Assembly: GCF_014647215.1 (NCBI RefSeq)
Contig: NZ_BMOT01000004.1
Span: forward strand, 62,001-126,000
Direction of reading: 5' to 3'
From: Shewanella aestuarii
Lineage (GTDB): Bacteria > Pseudomonadota > Gammaproteobacteria > Enterobacterales > Shewanellaceae
Length of the DNA: 64,000 bases
The translations under genes were made by a program, and so were the position numbers. Numbering within the stretch: position 1 is the first letter of the stretch; every line of letters begins with the position of its first letter. Shown here in pieces: positions 9,716-18,757 of this stretch. The notes beneath the pieces are model-generated. The model had not been told where the DNA came from. It was given only the letters and a program-made list of their open reading frames with translations, and searched no databases.

Positions 9716-11089
9716 ATGAAACGGATTTATCCTTTTGCGTTATGCGTATCAATGCTTGGTTTAACTGCTTGTTCAGATGATGATAATGCTGCAGAACAAG
9801 TCACTCCGACACCTGCGCCAGTAGAACTTTCCCATGTCCGAGTCATTCATGCTGGCAGCGATGCTCCAATGGTGAACATCATGGCCAATGGTGCTGAATT
9901 GCTTGCCGATGTCGACTACGCAGTGTCCAGTGGCTTACTTGAAGTCAACTCAGCAACCTTTGATATTGATGTCGATGCCATTTTAGCTGATGGTTCAACC
10001 GCCACAGTGCTTGAAGCACAGTTAGTCGCTGAAGATAAAATGGAATATACCGCTGTCGCATTAGGCAAGGTTGCAGATGAAAGCTTAATGCTAAAGCTGA
10101 TACAAAACCCGATGGCAGAGATCGCCAGTGGTTATTCAAGAGTACAGGTACTTCATGCCTCTCCAGCTGTTGGATTAGTTGATGTTTATGTAACAGCACC
10201 TGGCGATGATATCAGCAGTATGTCTGCAACACTTTCAGCCGATTACATGGATGCCAGTCCGCAACTTGAAGTCGCTGCCGGAGATTACCAAATCCGTATC
10301 ACAGCCGCTGGAATGAAAGACGTTGTATACGATTCAGGTACTGTGTCATTGGCTGACATGCAAGACTACTTTATCAGCGCGATCCCAAATACCTGGTCAG
10401 GAATGTCACCTGTAGCGCTTCATGTGGCACTACCAGAAGGCCAGGTAATATTAAATGACATCAATAGTGGCGCTGATTTACGTGTTGTTCATGCGGTTGC
10501 TGATGCACCTGCAGTAGATGTGTTCCTTGATGGCAGTACAACTCCCGCTGTAGACATGTTGGAATTTGGGGAAATCGCTGGATATGTCAATGTAGCAGAA
10601 GGCGCGCACACAGTGACTGTCGCAGCAGATGCTGATAACAGTGTGGTTGTTATTGATGAGGCTGAGGTCGATTTAACCCTAGGCATGAGTTATAGCACCC
10701 TAGCGGTAGGTTCATTATCAGACAGTATGATTGAACCCTTAGTTTTAATGGACAACACCAGACGTGTTGCGACTGAAGCAAAACTTACCGTAACTCATGC
10801 AGCTTACTCAGCACCTGAAGTGGATATTTACCTCACGGCATCAGCAGATATCAGCGAGGCAAGCCCTGCCCTTGAAGATGTGCCATTTAAAGCATCATCT
10901 GGCAGCATTAGCGTGACCCCAGGCACTTATACCATCAGTGTTACAGTGGCGAATACTAAAGATGTTGCCATTGGCCCATTAGAAGTCACTTTAGACGCTG
11001 CTGGCGTATATGGTGTGGCGGCGGTTGACAATGTTGGTGGCGGCGCACCTTTTAGTGTGATCCTTTTAGATGACTTCAACGTAATGTAG
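9716..11089 (+). CDS. DUF4397 repeat lipoprotein
   Basis: The ATG at 9716 follows CGAGGAA and opens a lipoprotein signal (LTAC, Cys19), giving 457 residues. Four copies of a DUF4397-like unit of about 100-110 residues are visible through their starts: VRVIHAGSDAPMVNI, VQVLHASPAVGLVDVYV, LRVVHAVADAPAVDVFL and LTVTHAAYSAPEVDIYL. Each begins with a beta-strand, an H-A-(x)n-P-x-VD motif and a later FGxxxGYxxV-like strand. DUF4397 domains occur in surface and secreted proteins and probably form beta-sandwiches; no function is established. The protein is acidic and rich in Ala and Val. Monocistronic with its own terminator. Confidence 0.85.
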   Translation: MKRIYPFALCVSMLGLTACSDDDNAAEQVTPTPAPVELSHVRVIHAGSDAPMVNIMANGAELLADVDYAVSSGLLEVNSATFDIDVDAILADGSTATVLEAQLVAEDKMEYTAVALGKVADESLMLKLIQNPMAEIASGYSRVQVLHASPAVGLVDVYVTAPGDDISSMSATLSADYMDASPQLEVAAGDYQIRITAAGMKDVVYDSGTVSLADMQDYFISAIPNTWSGMSPVALHVALPEGQVILNDINSGADLRVVHAVADAPAVDVFLDGSTTPAVDMLEFGEIAGYVNVAEGAHTVTVAADADNSVVVIDEAEVDLTLGMSYSTLAVGSLSDSMIEPLVLMDNTRRVATEAKLTVTHAAYSAPEVDIYLTASADISEASPALEDVPFKASSGSISVTPGTYTISVTVANTKDVAIGPLEVTLDAAGVYGVAAVDNVGGGAPFSVILLDDFNVM

Positions 11090-11123
11090 TTTGTTCATCC
11101 ACTTTTTCTCTGTAAAACCCTTT

Positions 11124-11157
11124 AGGCTTATCTCTGACCCAGATAAGCCTTTTTTTT
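11124..11157 (+). terminator. Rho-independent terminator after the DUF4397 gene
   Basis: A ten-base perfect stem AGGCTTATCT/AGATAAGCCT with a seven-base loop and a run of eight or so Ts. It ends immediately before the next gene. Confidence 0.9.
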
Positions 11158-11170
11158 AATGAGAACAACC

Positions 11171-11737
11171 ATGATAAAATTTATCAGTGCCAGTATTTTT
11201 TGTATTTTCTGCCACACTGCATTGGCGGCTAACTTATCGAATGAGGAAACCATGAGATTAAATTTTGCCAAAGACTTCGATTTACGTCAGATCCAAATCA
11301 ATAACGATACCGTGATGGGTGGCCTATCTTCAAGCCGGATCAGTATCAATAACAACGCGGTTAATTTTAGCGGCTTAGTGTCACTCGATAATAACGGTGG
11401 CTTCGCCTCAACTCAATTTAATGTTATAGGTGACATTCCTGACACCATACGCTGTAAGCTAATTGTTAAAGGTGATGGCAAACGCTATCAACTGAGATTA
11501 AAAACAGCCGCATTACAATTTGGCGAAGCATTTATTGCGGAGTTTACTACACTGGATGGTGAGATCAGTGAACACATCTTTACAATTGATGATTTCCGTA
11601 TTGGCTTTCGTGGACGCACCATTCAAAATGGTCCTGCGCTAGACTTTGCCAAAGTGAAACAAGTGGGCATCTTGATCGCAGACAAACAACAAGGCGGCTT
11701 TAGTATTGATTTACATACTGTCGCATTTGAACAATAA
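11171..11737 (+). CDS. CIA30 family protein, exported
   Basis: The product belongs to the complex I intermediate-associated protein 30 (CIA30) family, a galactose-binding-like beta-sandwich. Diagnostic residues are NNDTVMGGLSSSR near residue 40, FSGLVSLDNNGGFAS, and later FRIGFRGR and GILIADKQQGGF. A Sec signal peptide (ending HTALAA) precedes it. An ATG at 11159 is in frame but lies in the T-run of the preceding terminator with no ribosome-binding site; the ATG at 11171 has GAGA seven bases upstream and is preferred. Bacterial CIA30 proteins have no settled function. The HAD phosphatase gene begins 14 bases downstream and is probably co-transcribed. Confidence 0.85.
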   Translation: MIKFISASIFCIFCHTALAANLSNEETMRLNFAKDFDLRQIQINNDTVMGGLSSSRISINNNAVNFSGLVSLDNNGGFASTQFNVIGDIPDTIRCKLIVKGDGKRYQLRLKTAALQFGEAFIAEFTTLDGEISEHIFTIDDFRIGFRGRTIQNGPALDFAKVKQVGILIADKQQGGFSIDLHTVAFEQ

Positions 11738-11751
11738 GGTTAATTGCCCCT

Positions 11752-12348
11752 ATGATCCACGGTATTATTTTTGATCTAGACGGAACATTAGTCGAGTCCA
11801 GTTTAGACTTTGCCCTTATAAAGCAACAAATAGGCTGCCCAGCCGATCTAGATTTATTAACCTTTATCGACCAAATAACTTGCCCTATTACTCAGCAGCA
11901 AGCGAATGAGATTGTGCTTCAACATGAAAATAGCGATGCCAACACAGCAAAGGCGCTCACTGGCATGGGTGAACTATTAAACTACATTAATCGCCAAAAT
12001 TTACCTTGCGCGATTGTGACACGTAACAGTAAAACAGCCAGTGAAATGAAATTAAAGCAAAACAATATCAACATAGATATTGTTCTCACCCGCGAATGCT
12101 ACCCCGCAAAACCCGCACCGGACGCGTTGAACGCCGTTGCGGAACTATGGCAAATACATCCCAAAAACCTCATCTATGTCGGTGATTATTTGTATGATAT
12201 CCAAGCGGCAAATAATGCAGGCATGATTGCATGCTTTATTAATCATGGTATTGATACTCACTATCAACACTTAGCGGATGTCATTGTTAAAAGCCTTGCT
12301 GAGCTTTTAACAATCCTCAAAAAACATAGCATAAAAAAGGCGCTATAA
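11752..12348 (+). CDS. HAD-superfamily phosphatase, phosphoglycolate phosphatase-like
   Basis: A 198-residue cytoplasmic HAD hydrolase. Motif I is FDLDGTLVESS (nucleophile Asp8, acid/base Asp10), motif II is the VTRNS stretch, motif III the Lys of PAKPAP, and motif IV is YVGDYLYDI. A small helical cap lies between motifs I and II, as in subfamily IA (Gph/PgmB-like). Substrates of such enzymes are small phosphorylated metabolites or nucleotides; which one cannot be read from the sequence. It follows the CIA30 gene by 14 bases. Confidence 0.88.
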   Translation: MIHGIIFDLDGTLVESSLDFALIKQQIGCPADLDLLTFIDQITCPITQQQANEIVLQHENSDANTAKALTGMGELLNYINRQNLPCAIVTRNSKTASEMKLKQNNINIDIVLTRECYPAKPAPDALNAVAELWQIHPKNLIYVGDYLYDIQAANNAGMIACFINHGIDTHYQHLADVIVKSLAELLTILKKHSIKKAL

Positions 12349-12394
12349 CAGCCGCCATTGCATGGTTTTCAGTCACACGCTTTCATATTGAAAA

Positions 12395-13066
12395 CTAAAT
12401 AAACTCACAAATCTGATCCAGTGCTTTTTTATCTAATGCATGTAAAGGCACTGTCGCATCCTCAGCGGGATACCCTGCAATAATCAACATATATGGGCGT
12501 TCATTGTCATTATCTCGGCCACAAATTTTAGATAAAAAACTCATAGGTTTTGGGGTATGCGTTAAGGTGGCAAGGCCAGCATGATGCAATGCTTGAATTA
12601 AAAAACCGGTCGCGATACCCACCGACTCATGCACATAATAATTTGTTTTTTGCTCACCCTGTTCTTCTTTACGTTTTTGGCTAAAAATAGCAATTAACCA
12701 AGGCGCATGTTCTAGGTAAGGCTTACTGGCATTGGTACCTAAGGGTTTTAAAGCATCAAGCCATTCTTCACCCGCTCGCCCTGCATAAAAAGCCTGCTCT
12801 AATGCTTCTGCTTGTTCGCGAATTTGCGCTTTAATCTCAGGACTTTTAATGGCAACAAAATGCCATGGCTGATGATTAGCACCATTAGGTGCTGTACCGG
12901 CGGCCAAAATACATTGTTCAATAATGGCTTGGGGCACGGGACGGTTGGAAAACTTACGAATCGAATGACGGCGTTTTACCTGTTGATAATTATCTTGCGC
13001 CCTAGCTAACATTTCATCTTGGGAATATTCAATAAAATCGTTTAGCGGAATGTGTTCATCTGACAT
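12395..13066 (-). CDS. Nitroreductase family protein
   Basis: A 223-residue FMN-dependent oxidoreductase of the nitroreductase superfamily. The N-terminal RRHSIRKFSNRPVP supplies the FMN-phosphate-binding arginines; AAGTAPNGANHQPWHFVAI is the flavin-contact loop, and YVHESVGIATGFLIQALHHAGLATL is the central helix region of the dimer interface. AAGGA sits upstream of the ATG. Such enzymes use NAD(P)H to reduce nitroaromatics, quinones or enals, and the sub-branch with PSxANxQPW-type loops includes iodotyrosine deiodinase/BluB relatives, so the natural substrate is open. The gene converges with the HAD gene; a short GGCG/CGCC repeat near 12337-12356 is a weak terminator candidate. Confidence 0.88.
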   Translation of the reverse strand: MSDEHIPLNDFIEYSQDEMLARAQDNYQQVKRRHSIRKFSNRPVPQAIIEQCILAAGTAPNGANHQPWHFVAIKSPEIKAQIREQAEALEQAFYAGRAGEEWLDALKPLGTNASKPYLEHAPWLIAIFSQKRKEEQGEQKTNYYVHESVGIATGFLIQALHHAGLATLTHTPKPMSFLSKICGRDNDNERPYMLIIAGYPAEDATVPLHALDKKALDQICEFI

Positions 13067-13218
13067 TGTCGGTCCTTGAAAAATGCTGAGTTTTAGCTAA
13101 GAAATACTATGCCATAGATAAGCAATAAAAAGAAAACCGACTTCTTTCAATCCTTTGATTGCAACTGATTCATTAGCTAGATACAGTTAAGTGAGATTGT
13201 TTTCTAAAGGTGTCATAA

Positions 13219-13884
13219 ATGATAGCTGCGATCGTAGGCGCAACAGGGTTAGTCGGAAAATCGTTACTAGAGTTATTACTAGACAGCGAAATTTATCAAA
13301 AAGTCTATGTACTGGGGCGCGCTAAACCCCAACTTGCCGCGCATCATTGGGGCGAGGAAAAACTCCACTACATTGCATGTCAGTTAGATGAACTGCATGA
13401 AATTGAACTGCCAGACACAGTCGACCACGCCTTTTGTTGCCTAGGTACCACAATCAAGCAAGCTGGAAGCCAACAAGCCTTTATTGAGGTTGATAAGCTG
13501 GGCGTACTGGCCTTTGCAAAACTGGTGCATAAACAACAACACCCAAAACTGGTTTTTCAAGTAATAAGCGCCCTTGATGCAAGCCCAAAATCCAGTATTT
13601 TTTATAATCGAGTTAAAGGTGAAATGGAGCAACAACTGACACAGTTACACTTGCCTCATTTACATATTTTTCAGCCCAGTTTATTAATAGGCCAACGAGA
13701 AGAAAGCCGCCCAGCAGAGCAAATTGGCCAATGGCTATTCGCTTTTACGTCATTATTTTTTATCGGCCCTTTACTGAAATACAAACCTATTCATGCCACT
13801 GACGTTGCCAAAGCCATGTTTGAATACGCTCAAACAGCCATGCCACCTCTGGCCATTATTGATAATAAAACCTTGCATCAATAA
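13219..13884 (+). CDS. NAD(P)-binding Rossmann protein (atypical SDR, HTATIP2-like)
   Basis: A 221-residue protein opening with the dinucleotide-binding motif VGATGLVGKSLLELLL. It continues with CCLGTTIKQAGSQQAF, a stretch typical of bacterial HTATIP2-like/COG0702 proteins, and YNRVKGEME, which holds the SDR-type Tyr and Lys. The C-terminus has a single hydrophobic segment (LFAFTSLFFIGPLL). AAAGGTG precedes the ATG. Family members are assigned to NAD(P)H-dependent oxidoreductases or epimerase-like proteins without known substrates. Confidence 0.82.
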   Translation: MIAAIVGATGLVGKSLLELLLDSEIYQKVYVLGRAKPQLAAHHWGEEKLHYIACQLDELHEIELPDTVDHAFCCLGTTIKQAGSQQAFIEVDKLGVLAFAKLVHKQQHPKLVFQVISALDASPKSSIFYNRVKGEMEQQLTQLHLPHLHIFQPSLLIGQREESRPAEQIGQWLFAFTSLFFIGPLLKYKPIHATDVAKAMFEYAQTAMPPLAIIDNKTLHQ

Positions 13885-13965
13885 CGCATTTCCCAACGTT
13901 TCATTGCAGATTGTCTATACTAATAAAAAACAAACATCGAGTAATATTTACTGCCGGAGAACACA

Positions 13966-14142
13966 ATGAGCGATAAATTATTAACCCTTGAAGAAGTGTG
14001 CAAAATTTTAGATAAAAGCCCTGCCACAATTAAGCGTTACGCTAGAGAGAACCTATTATCCAGCCACCAGGATGGTGACGAACTCACTTTCCCCGAAGGT
14101 GAAGTTATGCGCTACTTAGATTTTTCTAAACGTCTAGGTTAA
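13966..14142 (+). CDS. Small helix-turn-helix protein (MerR/excisionase-like)
   Basis: A 58-residue frame starts with ATG behind CCGGAGA. The product MSDKLLTLEEVCKILDKSPA continues with TIKRYARENLL, a winged-helix HTH of the HTH_17/excisionase type: LTLEEVCKIL is helix 1, SPATIKRYARE the recognition helix, and the FPEGEVMRYLDF segment the wing and last helix. It lies 82 bases after the Rossmann gene and converges with nqrF across a shared terminator. It is probably a DNA-binding protein, though the target is unknown. It has no integrase or phage gene beside it, which argues against a true excisionase. Confidence 0.72.
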   Translation: MSDKLLTLEEVCKILDKSPATIKRYARENLLSSHQDGDELTFPEGEVMRYLDFSKRLG

Positions 14143-14196
14143 TGCTAACGGAAAACTCCCGGCAGCACTTTAGGTAAAGATCTGATTCAACGATAT

Positions 14197-14228
14197 AAAA
14201 AAAGGGAAAGCTATGCTTTCCCTTTTTT
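14197..14228. terminator. Bidirectional rho-independent terminator
   Basis: The stem GGGAAAGC/GCTTTCCC with a TAT loop is flanked by seven As and six Ts. It lies between the small HTH gene and the end of the nqr operon. Confidence 0.9.
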
Positions 14229-14267
14229 GTGCTATTTAACTGGCGATGCTAGCGTCTGTATGTGGCC

Positions 14268-15485
14268 TTAGTCACCAAAGTCATCAAGAAGAATGTTTTC
14301 TGACTCAACACCTAGACTTTCCAATAACCCAATAACCGATGAGTTCATGATTGGAGGGCCACACATATAAAACTCACAGTCCTCTGGTGACTTATGGTTT
14401 TTAAGGTAGTTCTCAAATAATACATTATGAATAAAGCCCGTATAACCAGTCCAATTATCTTCAGGTAATGGATCTGACAGAGCAACGTGCCATTCAAAAT
14501 TATCATTTTCAGCCGCCAGCATATCAAAATCTTCTTTATAGAAAATTTCACGCTTTGAACGAGCACCATACCAGAAGGTCATTTTGCGTGTGGTTTTAAC
14601 CCGTTTCAACTGATTAAAAATGTGCGAACGCATGGGGGCCATACCCGCACCACCACCAACAAAAACCATTTCGGCATCGGTTTCTTTGACAAAGAACTCA
14701 CCAAATGGACCTGAAATAATCACCTTGTCGCCGGCTTTTAAATTAAAGATATACGATGACATTTTGCCCGGTGGTAAATCATCAGATGGCGGCGTAGCAA
14801 TACGCACATTCAACATGATCCGACCTTTTTCATCGGGATAGTTTGCCATTGAATAAGCTCGTAATACGTCTTCATCAACCTTTGATACGAGTTTGAATAA
14901 ATCGTATTTTTCCCAATCATCACGGTACTCAGCTGGAATATCAAAATCAGCATAGCGGACTTCATGCGCTGGTGCTTCAATTTGAATATACCCACCCGCT
15001 TTAAAGAGTACCTCTTCACCCTCAGGCACTTTAAGCAGTAATTCTTTAATGAAAGTCGCTTGGTTATTGTTTGATATAACCTCACACTCCCACTTTTTCA
15101 CGCCAAAGATTTCTTCATCGATTTCCAACTCCATGTCGCTACGTACCGCGACCTGACAAGCCAGACGACAACCTTCTTTGGCTTCTTTTTTGGTAATATG
15201 TTCAAGCTCTGTAGCAAGAATATCGCCGCCACCAGACTTTACGGTGACACGACATTGCCCACAAGTACCACCGCCGCCGCAGGCCGAAGGAATAAAGATA
15301 TTATTCCCCGCTAATGCGCCCAGCAGTTTATCTCCCGCTGGGGTGCGAACAGCCTTTGACTCATCATCATTTATGCCGATGGTCACAGCACCTGTGTTCA
15401 CTAATTTACTTTTGGCGACTAAAATCACCATCACTAGCAGGCTTACCACTATGGTAAACATGCCAATACCAATTGCCATTTCCAT
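14268..15485 (-). CDS. nqrF: Na+-translocating NADH:quinone reductase subunit F
   Basis: NqrF is the electron entry subunit of the Na+-pumping NADH:quinone reductase in the inner membrane. The 405-residue protein has one N-terminal membrane helix, a ferredoxin-like 2Fe-2S domain with Cys69, Cys75, Cys78 and Cys110 ([12 protein letters not shown]), an FAD domain with RAYSMANYP, and an NADH domain with [12 protein letters not shown]. The C-terminus FYMCGPPIM and LLDDFGD are typical. The ATG at 15485 is preferred over an in-frame GTG at 15494, since AAGGTG is six bases upstream. It is the last gene of the operon; no apbE or nqrM follows, and a terminator closes the unit. Confidence 0.96.
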   Translation of the reverse strand: MEMAIGIGMFTIVVSLLVMVILVAKSKLVNTGAVTIGINDDESKAVRTPAGDKLLGALAGNNIFIPSACGGGGTCGQCRVTVKSGGGDILATELEHITKKEAKEGCRLACQVAVRSDMELEIDEEIFGVKKWECEVISNNNQATFIKELLLKVPEGEEVLFKAGGYIQIEAPAHEVRYADFDIPAEYRDDWEKYDLFKLVSKVDEDVLRAYSMANYPDEKGRIMLNVRIATPPSDDLPPGKMSSYIFNLKAGDKVIISGPFGEFFVKETDAEMVFVGGGAGMAPMRSHIFNQLKRVKTTRKMTFWYGARSKREIFYKEDFDMLAAENDNFEWHVALSDPLPEDNWTGYTGFIHNVLFENYLKNHKSPEDCEFYMCGPPIMNSSVIGLLESLGVESENILLDDFGD

Positions 15486-15550
15486 TAAATGCACCTTCTC
15501 ATTAATCTGTCATTCTGCTGTAAGGAATTCATATGCTGTTTCCCAATGCT

Positions 15551-16159
15551 TTACAGCGTAATGCCAGCGAAAGACATAAAACCTAATGCCATCAAACCTG
15601 TGGTAATGAAGGTAATACCAATACCTTGCAGGCCTTCTGGAATTGCGTTGAACTTCATCCGTTCCCGCAATCCCGCCAATAATACAATCGCCACAGCCCA
15701 GCCCACTGCACTGCCCGCAGCAAACACGGTTGATTCAGCTAAGTTATAATCGCGGTTAGCCATAAAGATCACCCCTGCAAAAATCGCACAGTTAACCGTC
15801 AATAGAGGTAAGAAAATACCTAGGCTCTGGTACAAAGTTGGGATGTACCTTTCTAAGAACATCTCTAAAATTTGTACTAATGCTGCAATCACACCGATGA
15901 AGGTAATTAACTGTAAATAGCTGATATCAAGATCTGCCATTCCAGCCCATGCCAGCGCACCAGGCGCAAGCACATTGACATAAATGAGCTGGTTAATTGG
16001 CACGGCTAGCATCATGACCACAATCACAGCAATACCCAAACCAAAAGAGGTGGAGACCTTTTTTGATACCGCTAAAAACGTACACATACCCAAGAAAAAC
16101 GACAGCGCCATGTTGTCTATAAAAGCTGCTTGGATAAATAGATTAATATAGTGTTCCAT
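15551..16159 (-). CDS. nqrE: Na+-translocating NADH:quinone reductase subunit E
   Basis: A 202-residue integral membrane subunit with six predicted helices. It starts [20 protein letters not shown] and contains [13 protein letters not shown], the conserved cysteine-bearing helix that in Vibrio NqrE helps hold an iron centre with NqrD, and a second cysteine in NCAIFAGV. NqrD and NqrE are homologous with inverted topology. It follows nqrD by two bases, which implies tight translational coupling. Confidence 0.95.
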   Translation of the reverse strand: MEHYINLFIQAAFIDNMALSFFLGMCTFLAVSKKVSTSFGLGIAVIVVMMLAVPINQLIYVNVLAPGALAWAGMADLDISYLQLITFIGVIAALVQILEMFLERYIPTLYQSLGIFLPLLTVNCAIFAGVIFMANRDYNLAESTVFAAGSAVGWAVAIVLLAGLRERMKFNAIPEGLQGIGITFITTGLMALGFMSFAGITL

Positions 16160-16161
16160 GC

Positions 16162-16782
16162 TTATCCTCGCTTACGCTGAACAACGTTAATGGCCCAAAT
16201 CATCACACCAATCAAGAAGAAAGCGCTCGGTGGTAAAGTGAACATTTCGTTAGGTAAATACCAACCATCATTCGCTACCGTGGTAAATATCTCATGGCCG
16301 AAGAGTGAGCCTCTACCTAATAGCTCACGCACAAAGGCAACCCCAAGTAAGATGACGCCATACCCCATGGCATTACCAACAGCATCGACAAATGCCAAAT
16401 GCGGCGGGTATTTCATCGCAAATGCTTCCGCGCGCCCCATGATGATACAGTTAGTGATGATCAAGCTTACAAAAACAGATAACTGTTTTGACAGCTCATA
16501 CGCCACATCTTGTAGCACCATATCCACGATAATGACCAAAGAGGCTATCACCGTCATTTGCGCAATAATGCGCACACTGTTTGGAATAAAGTTGCGGATG
16601 GTTGAAATAATCAAATTAGAAAATACCAACACGAATGTTACCGCAAGGGTCATCACTAATGCGGTTTGCATTGAGTTACTGACCGCAAGGGCTGAACACA
16701 CACCTAACACCTGCATAGCAACAGGGTTATTCGCAAAAATTGGCGAAGTTAGTATGTCTTTTGTAGAAGTTGACCGACTCAT
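16162..16782 (-). CDS. nqrD: Na+-translocating NADH:quinone reductase subunit D
   Basis: A 206-residue integral membrane subunit. It shows the conserved [18 protein letters not shown] helix with a cysteine, and [17 protein letters not shown] with the second conserved cysteine; together with NqrE these cysteines form the intramembrane Fe site known from Vibrio cholerae. The gene starts on the base right after the nqrC stop codon, so it depends on the same message. Confidence 0.95.
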   Translation of the reverse strand: MSRSTSTKDILTSPIFANNPVAMQVLGVCSALAVSNSMQTALVMTLAVTFVLVFSNLIISTIRNFIPNSVRIIAQMTVIASLVIIVDMVLQDVAYELSKQLSVFVSLIITNCIIMGRAEAFAMKYPPHLAFVDAVGNAMGYGVILLGVAFVRELLGRGSLFGHEIFTTVANDGWYLPNEMFTLPPSAFFLIGVMIWAINVVQRKRG

Positions 16783-17553
16783 TTACTTCACCTCCGTTTT
16801 GGCAAATGTGTGTAAAAAGTTTTGATAACCTTCAACACCAAACCAGAACTCAACCGCTTTTTGAATACCGACACCCGTTCTAGTGGCACCTGAAACGCCA
16901 TCAACACCGTGTACATCACCCGCTTTGGCACCACCTTTAACCACTTTGATAGCAATCTTGCCTTTTTCATCAAAGAGTTTCTTACCTTGCCACAATGCAT
17001 TCCATTCTGGGTCGGTCACAAAATCAGCGATACCTGGGGTTTCACCATGTTCATAAAACACAATATTCTTAATGGTGTTTAGATCAGGCTCTACCGCTAA
17101 GTAGCCATACATCATTGACCACAAACCTTTACCATAAATTGGCATAACAATACTGCTTAGCTTACCTTGGTCATCAAACACTTCAAAAATACGTACTTGA
17201 TCTGCACGGCTTTTAATTTTGGCAGTGTCTTTTTTGGGTTTGCGCGAGGTTTCAGGATTAATCGCCGCCATACGGCCATCAAAATCTAAAATATTCTCTT
17301 GCTCAATGAACTGGCCGCTTTCTAAATCCACAAGTTTAGCTTGTACTCGGTTGGCAAATAATTCACGGAAATCACCTGAATTGCTTTCAACACCCGCCGC
17401 TTTTAACACAAACTGTTGTACTTCATCGCGCTTTTTAACCAGCTTTCTTTCTTTCAAAATCTCGGCTGTGCCAGTTATCATGAAAGAACACACTAAACTC
17501 AGGCTGATAATGAAAACCATGGTTCCCACTACTGAATCTTTTTTAAAGGCCAT
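16783..17553 (-). CDS. nqrC: Na+-translocating NADH:quinone reductase subunit C
   Basis: A 256-residue subunit with one N-terminal membrane helix and a periplasmic domain that carries covalently bound FMN. The flavinylation motif SGATRTG occupies residues 221-227, with Thr224 as the expected attachment residue; family knowledge says ApbE performs this attachment. The start overlaps the end of nqrB by 11 bases. Neither apbE nor nqrM is in this cluster, so the flavin transferase must be encoded elsewhere. Confidence 0.95.
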   Translation of the reverse strand: MAFKKDSVVGTMVFIISLSLVCSFMITGTAEILKERKLVKKRDEVQQFVLKAAGVESNSGDFRELFANRVQAKLVDLESGQFIEQENILDFDGRMAAINPETSRKPKKDTAKIKSRADQVRIFEVFDDQGKLSSIVMPIYGKGLWSMMYGYLAVEPDLNTIKNIVFYEHGETPGIADFVTDPEWNALWQGKKLFDEKGKIAIKVVKGGAKAGDVHGVDGVSGATRTGVGIQKAVEFWFGVEGYQNFLHTFAKTEVK

Positions 17554-18757
17554 GGCGTTTTAGTCTCCGCTTGATGTTGGCTCTCGCCACCAGATAATCG
17601 AATAACGGTGCCCATAAGTTGGCAAATAAAATGGCTAACATAACGCCTTCTGGCAGTTTCACGTTAAGCACTCTGATCAATACCGTCATAAAACCAATCA
17701 ATGCACCATAGGCATATTTGGCATTGCGAGTGTATGAGGCCGTTACTGGGTCTGTTGCCATAAACATCATCCCCATAGCAAAGCCACCTGTGACTAAGTG
17801 CCAAGTCCAAGGCATGGTTGCCATCGCATTTTTAGCAGGGCCAAATAAATTAAACAAAATAGCCGTGGCTATCATGCCCAATAACACCCCAGCAACTACA
17901 CGCCAATCTGCTACGCGGGTCATCAGTAAGATGCCGCCACCGAGTAAAATAGCTAACGTGCTGGTTTCACCGATTGAACCGACAGTAAACCCAAAGAAGT
18001 TTTCCCACCATAATGGGTCACTTAATGCGCCAATCCAGCTCACATCTGCAAAGCTAATTTTATTCGCTGCAGCTAAGCCTAAGGTTGTTGCCCCAGAATA
18101 ACCGTCTACCGCAACAAACTGGCTTATCGCAGCGACTTCTGTTGGATATGCAAAATAGATAAATGCATACCCCGCTAAAGCTGGGTTTAAGAAGTTGTAT
18201 CCCATGCCGCCAAACATTTCTTTGGCAACAATAACGCCAAAACTAATGCCTAACGCCATGATCCACAAAGGTGTCGATACAGGTAAAATAAGCGAAAATA
18301 ATAACGCGGTAATAAAGAAACCTTCATGTAACTCCTGGCCACGCATTCTGGAAAATATCACTTCCCAGAATAAGTTAACCAGTAAGGCAGTCAGATAAAA
18401 GGGTACGTAAAAGCTGGCACCATATGCGAATAAACTTAATACACCCGATTCAGACGTTAAGCCTGAAAACAGCATATTGAAAATCGCTAAATGCCATGAT
18501 GCTGGAGCGGTTGCCCCTTCGATAATCGCCAGTTGAGCCTGCAAACCAATGTTGTACATACCAAAGAAAACGGCAGGTAATAAACACATACCCACAATAT
18601 GCATAGTACGTTTTACATCAATCGCATCCCTTACATGAACCTGTCCTTTGGTGCTACGACCATGGGCAATCCATAACGAACGTAAGTATTTGCGCATCGA
18701 GTCGCCGTGCTCATAATACTTGTCTTGGGTTGACGGTTTTTTAATTGGCTTACTCAT
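17543..18757 (-). CDS. nqrB: Na+-translocating NADH:quinone reductase subunit B
   Basis: The main Na+-conducting membrane subunit, 404 residues with about ten membrane helices, related to RnfD. DGYSGATTLG at residues 218-227 is the covalent FMN site (Thr224); GMYNIG and MFGGMGYNFLNPAL are further signatures. The ATG at 18757 overlaps the nqrA stop codon by one base (TAATG) and has AGAGGGAAGG ahead of it, so it is preferred over an upstream in-frame start at 18787. The N-terminus (SKPIKKPSTQDKYYEHGDSM) differs from Vibrio NqrB, which fits a divergent paralogous copy. Confidence 0.94.
   Translation of the reverse strand: MSKPIKKPSTQDKYYEHGDSMRKYLRSLWIAHGRSTKGQVHVRDAIDVKRTMHIVGMCLLPAVFFGMYNIGLQAQLAIIEGATAPASWHLAIFNMLFSGLTSESGVLSLFAYGASFYVPFYLTALLVNLFWEVIFSRMRGQELHEGFFITALLFSLILPVSTPLWIMALGISFGVIVAKEMFGGMGYNFLNPALAGYAFIYFAYPTEVAAISQFVAVDGYSGATTLGLAAANKISFADVSWIGALSDPLWWENFFGFTVGSIGETSTLAILLGGGILLMTRVADWRVVAGVLLGMIATAILFNLFGPAKNAMATMPWTWHLVTGGFAMGMMFMATDPVTASYTRNAKYAYGALIGFMTVLIRVLNVKLPEGVMLAILFANLWAPLFDYLVARANIKRRLKRHGL

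Noticed and set aside
13966..14142. Small HTH protein as a phage excisionase
   Set aside because: No integrase, attachment repeat or other phage gene nearby; retained only as an HTH protein.
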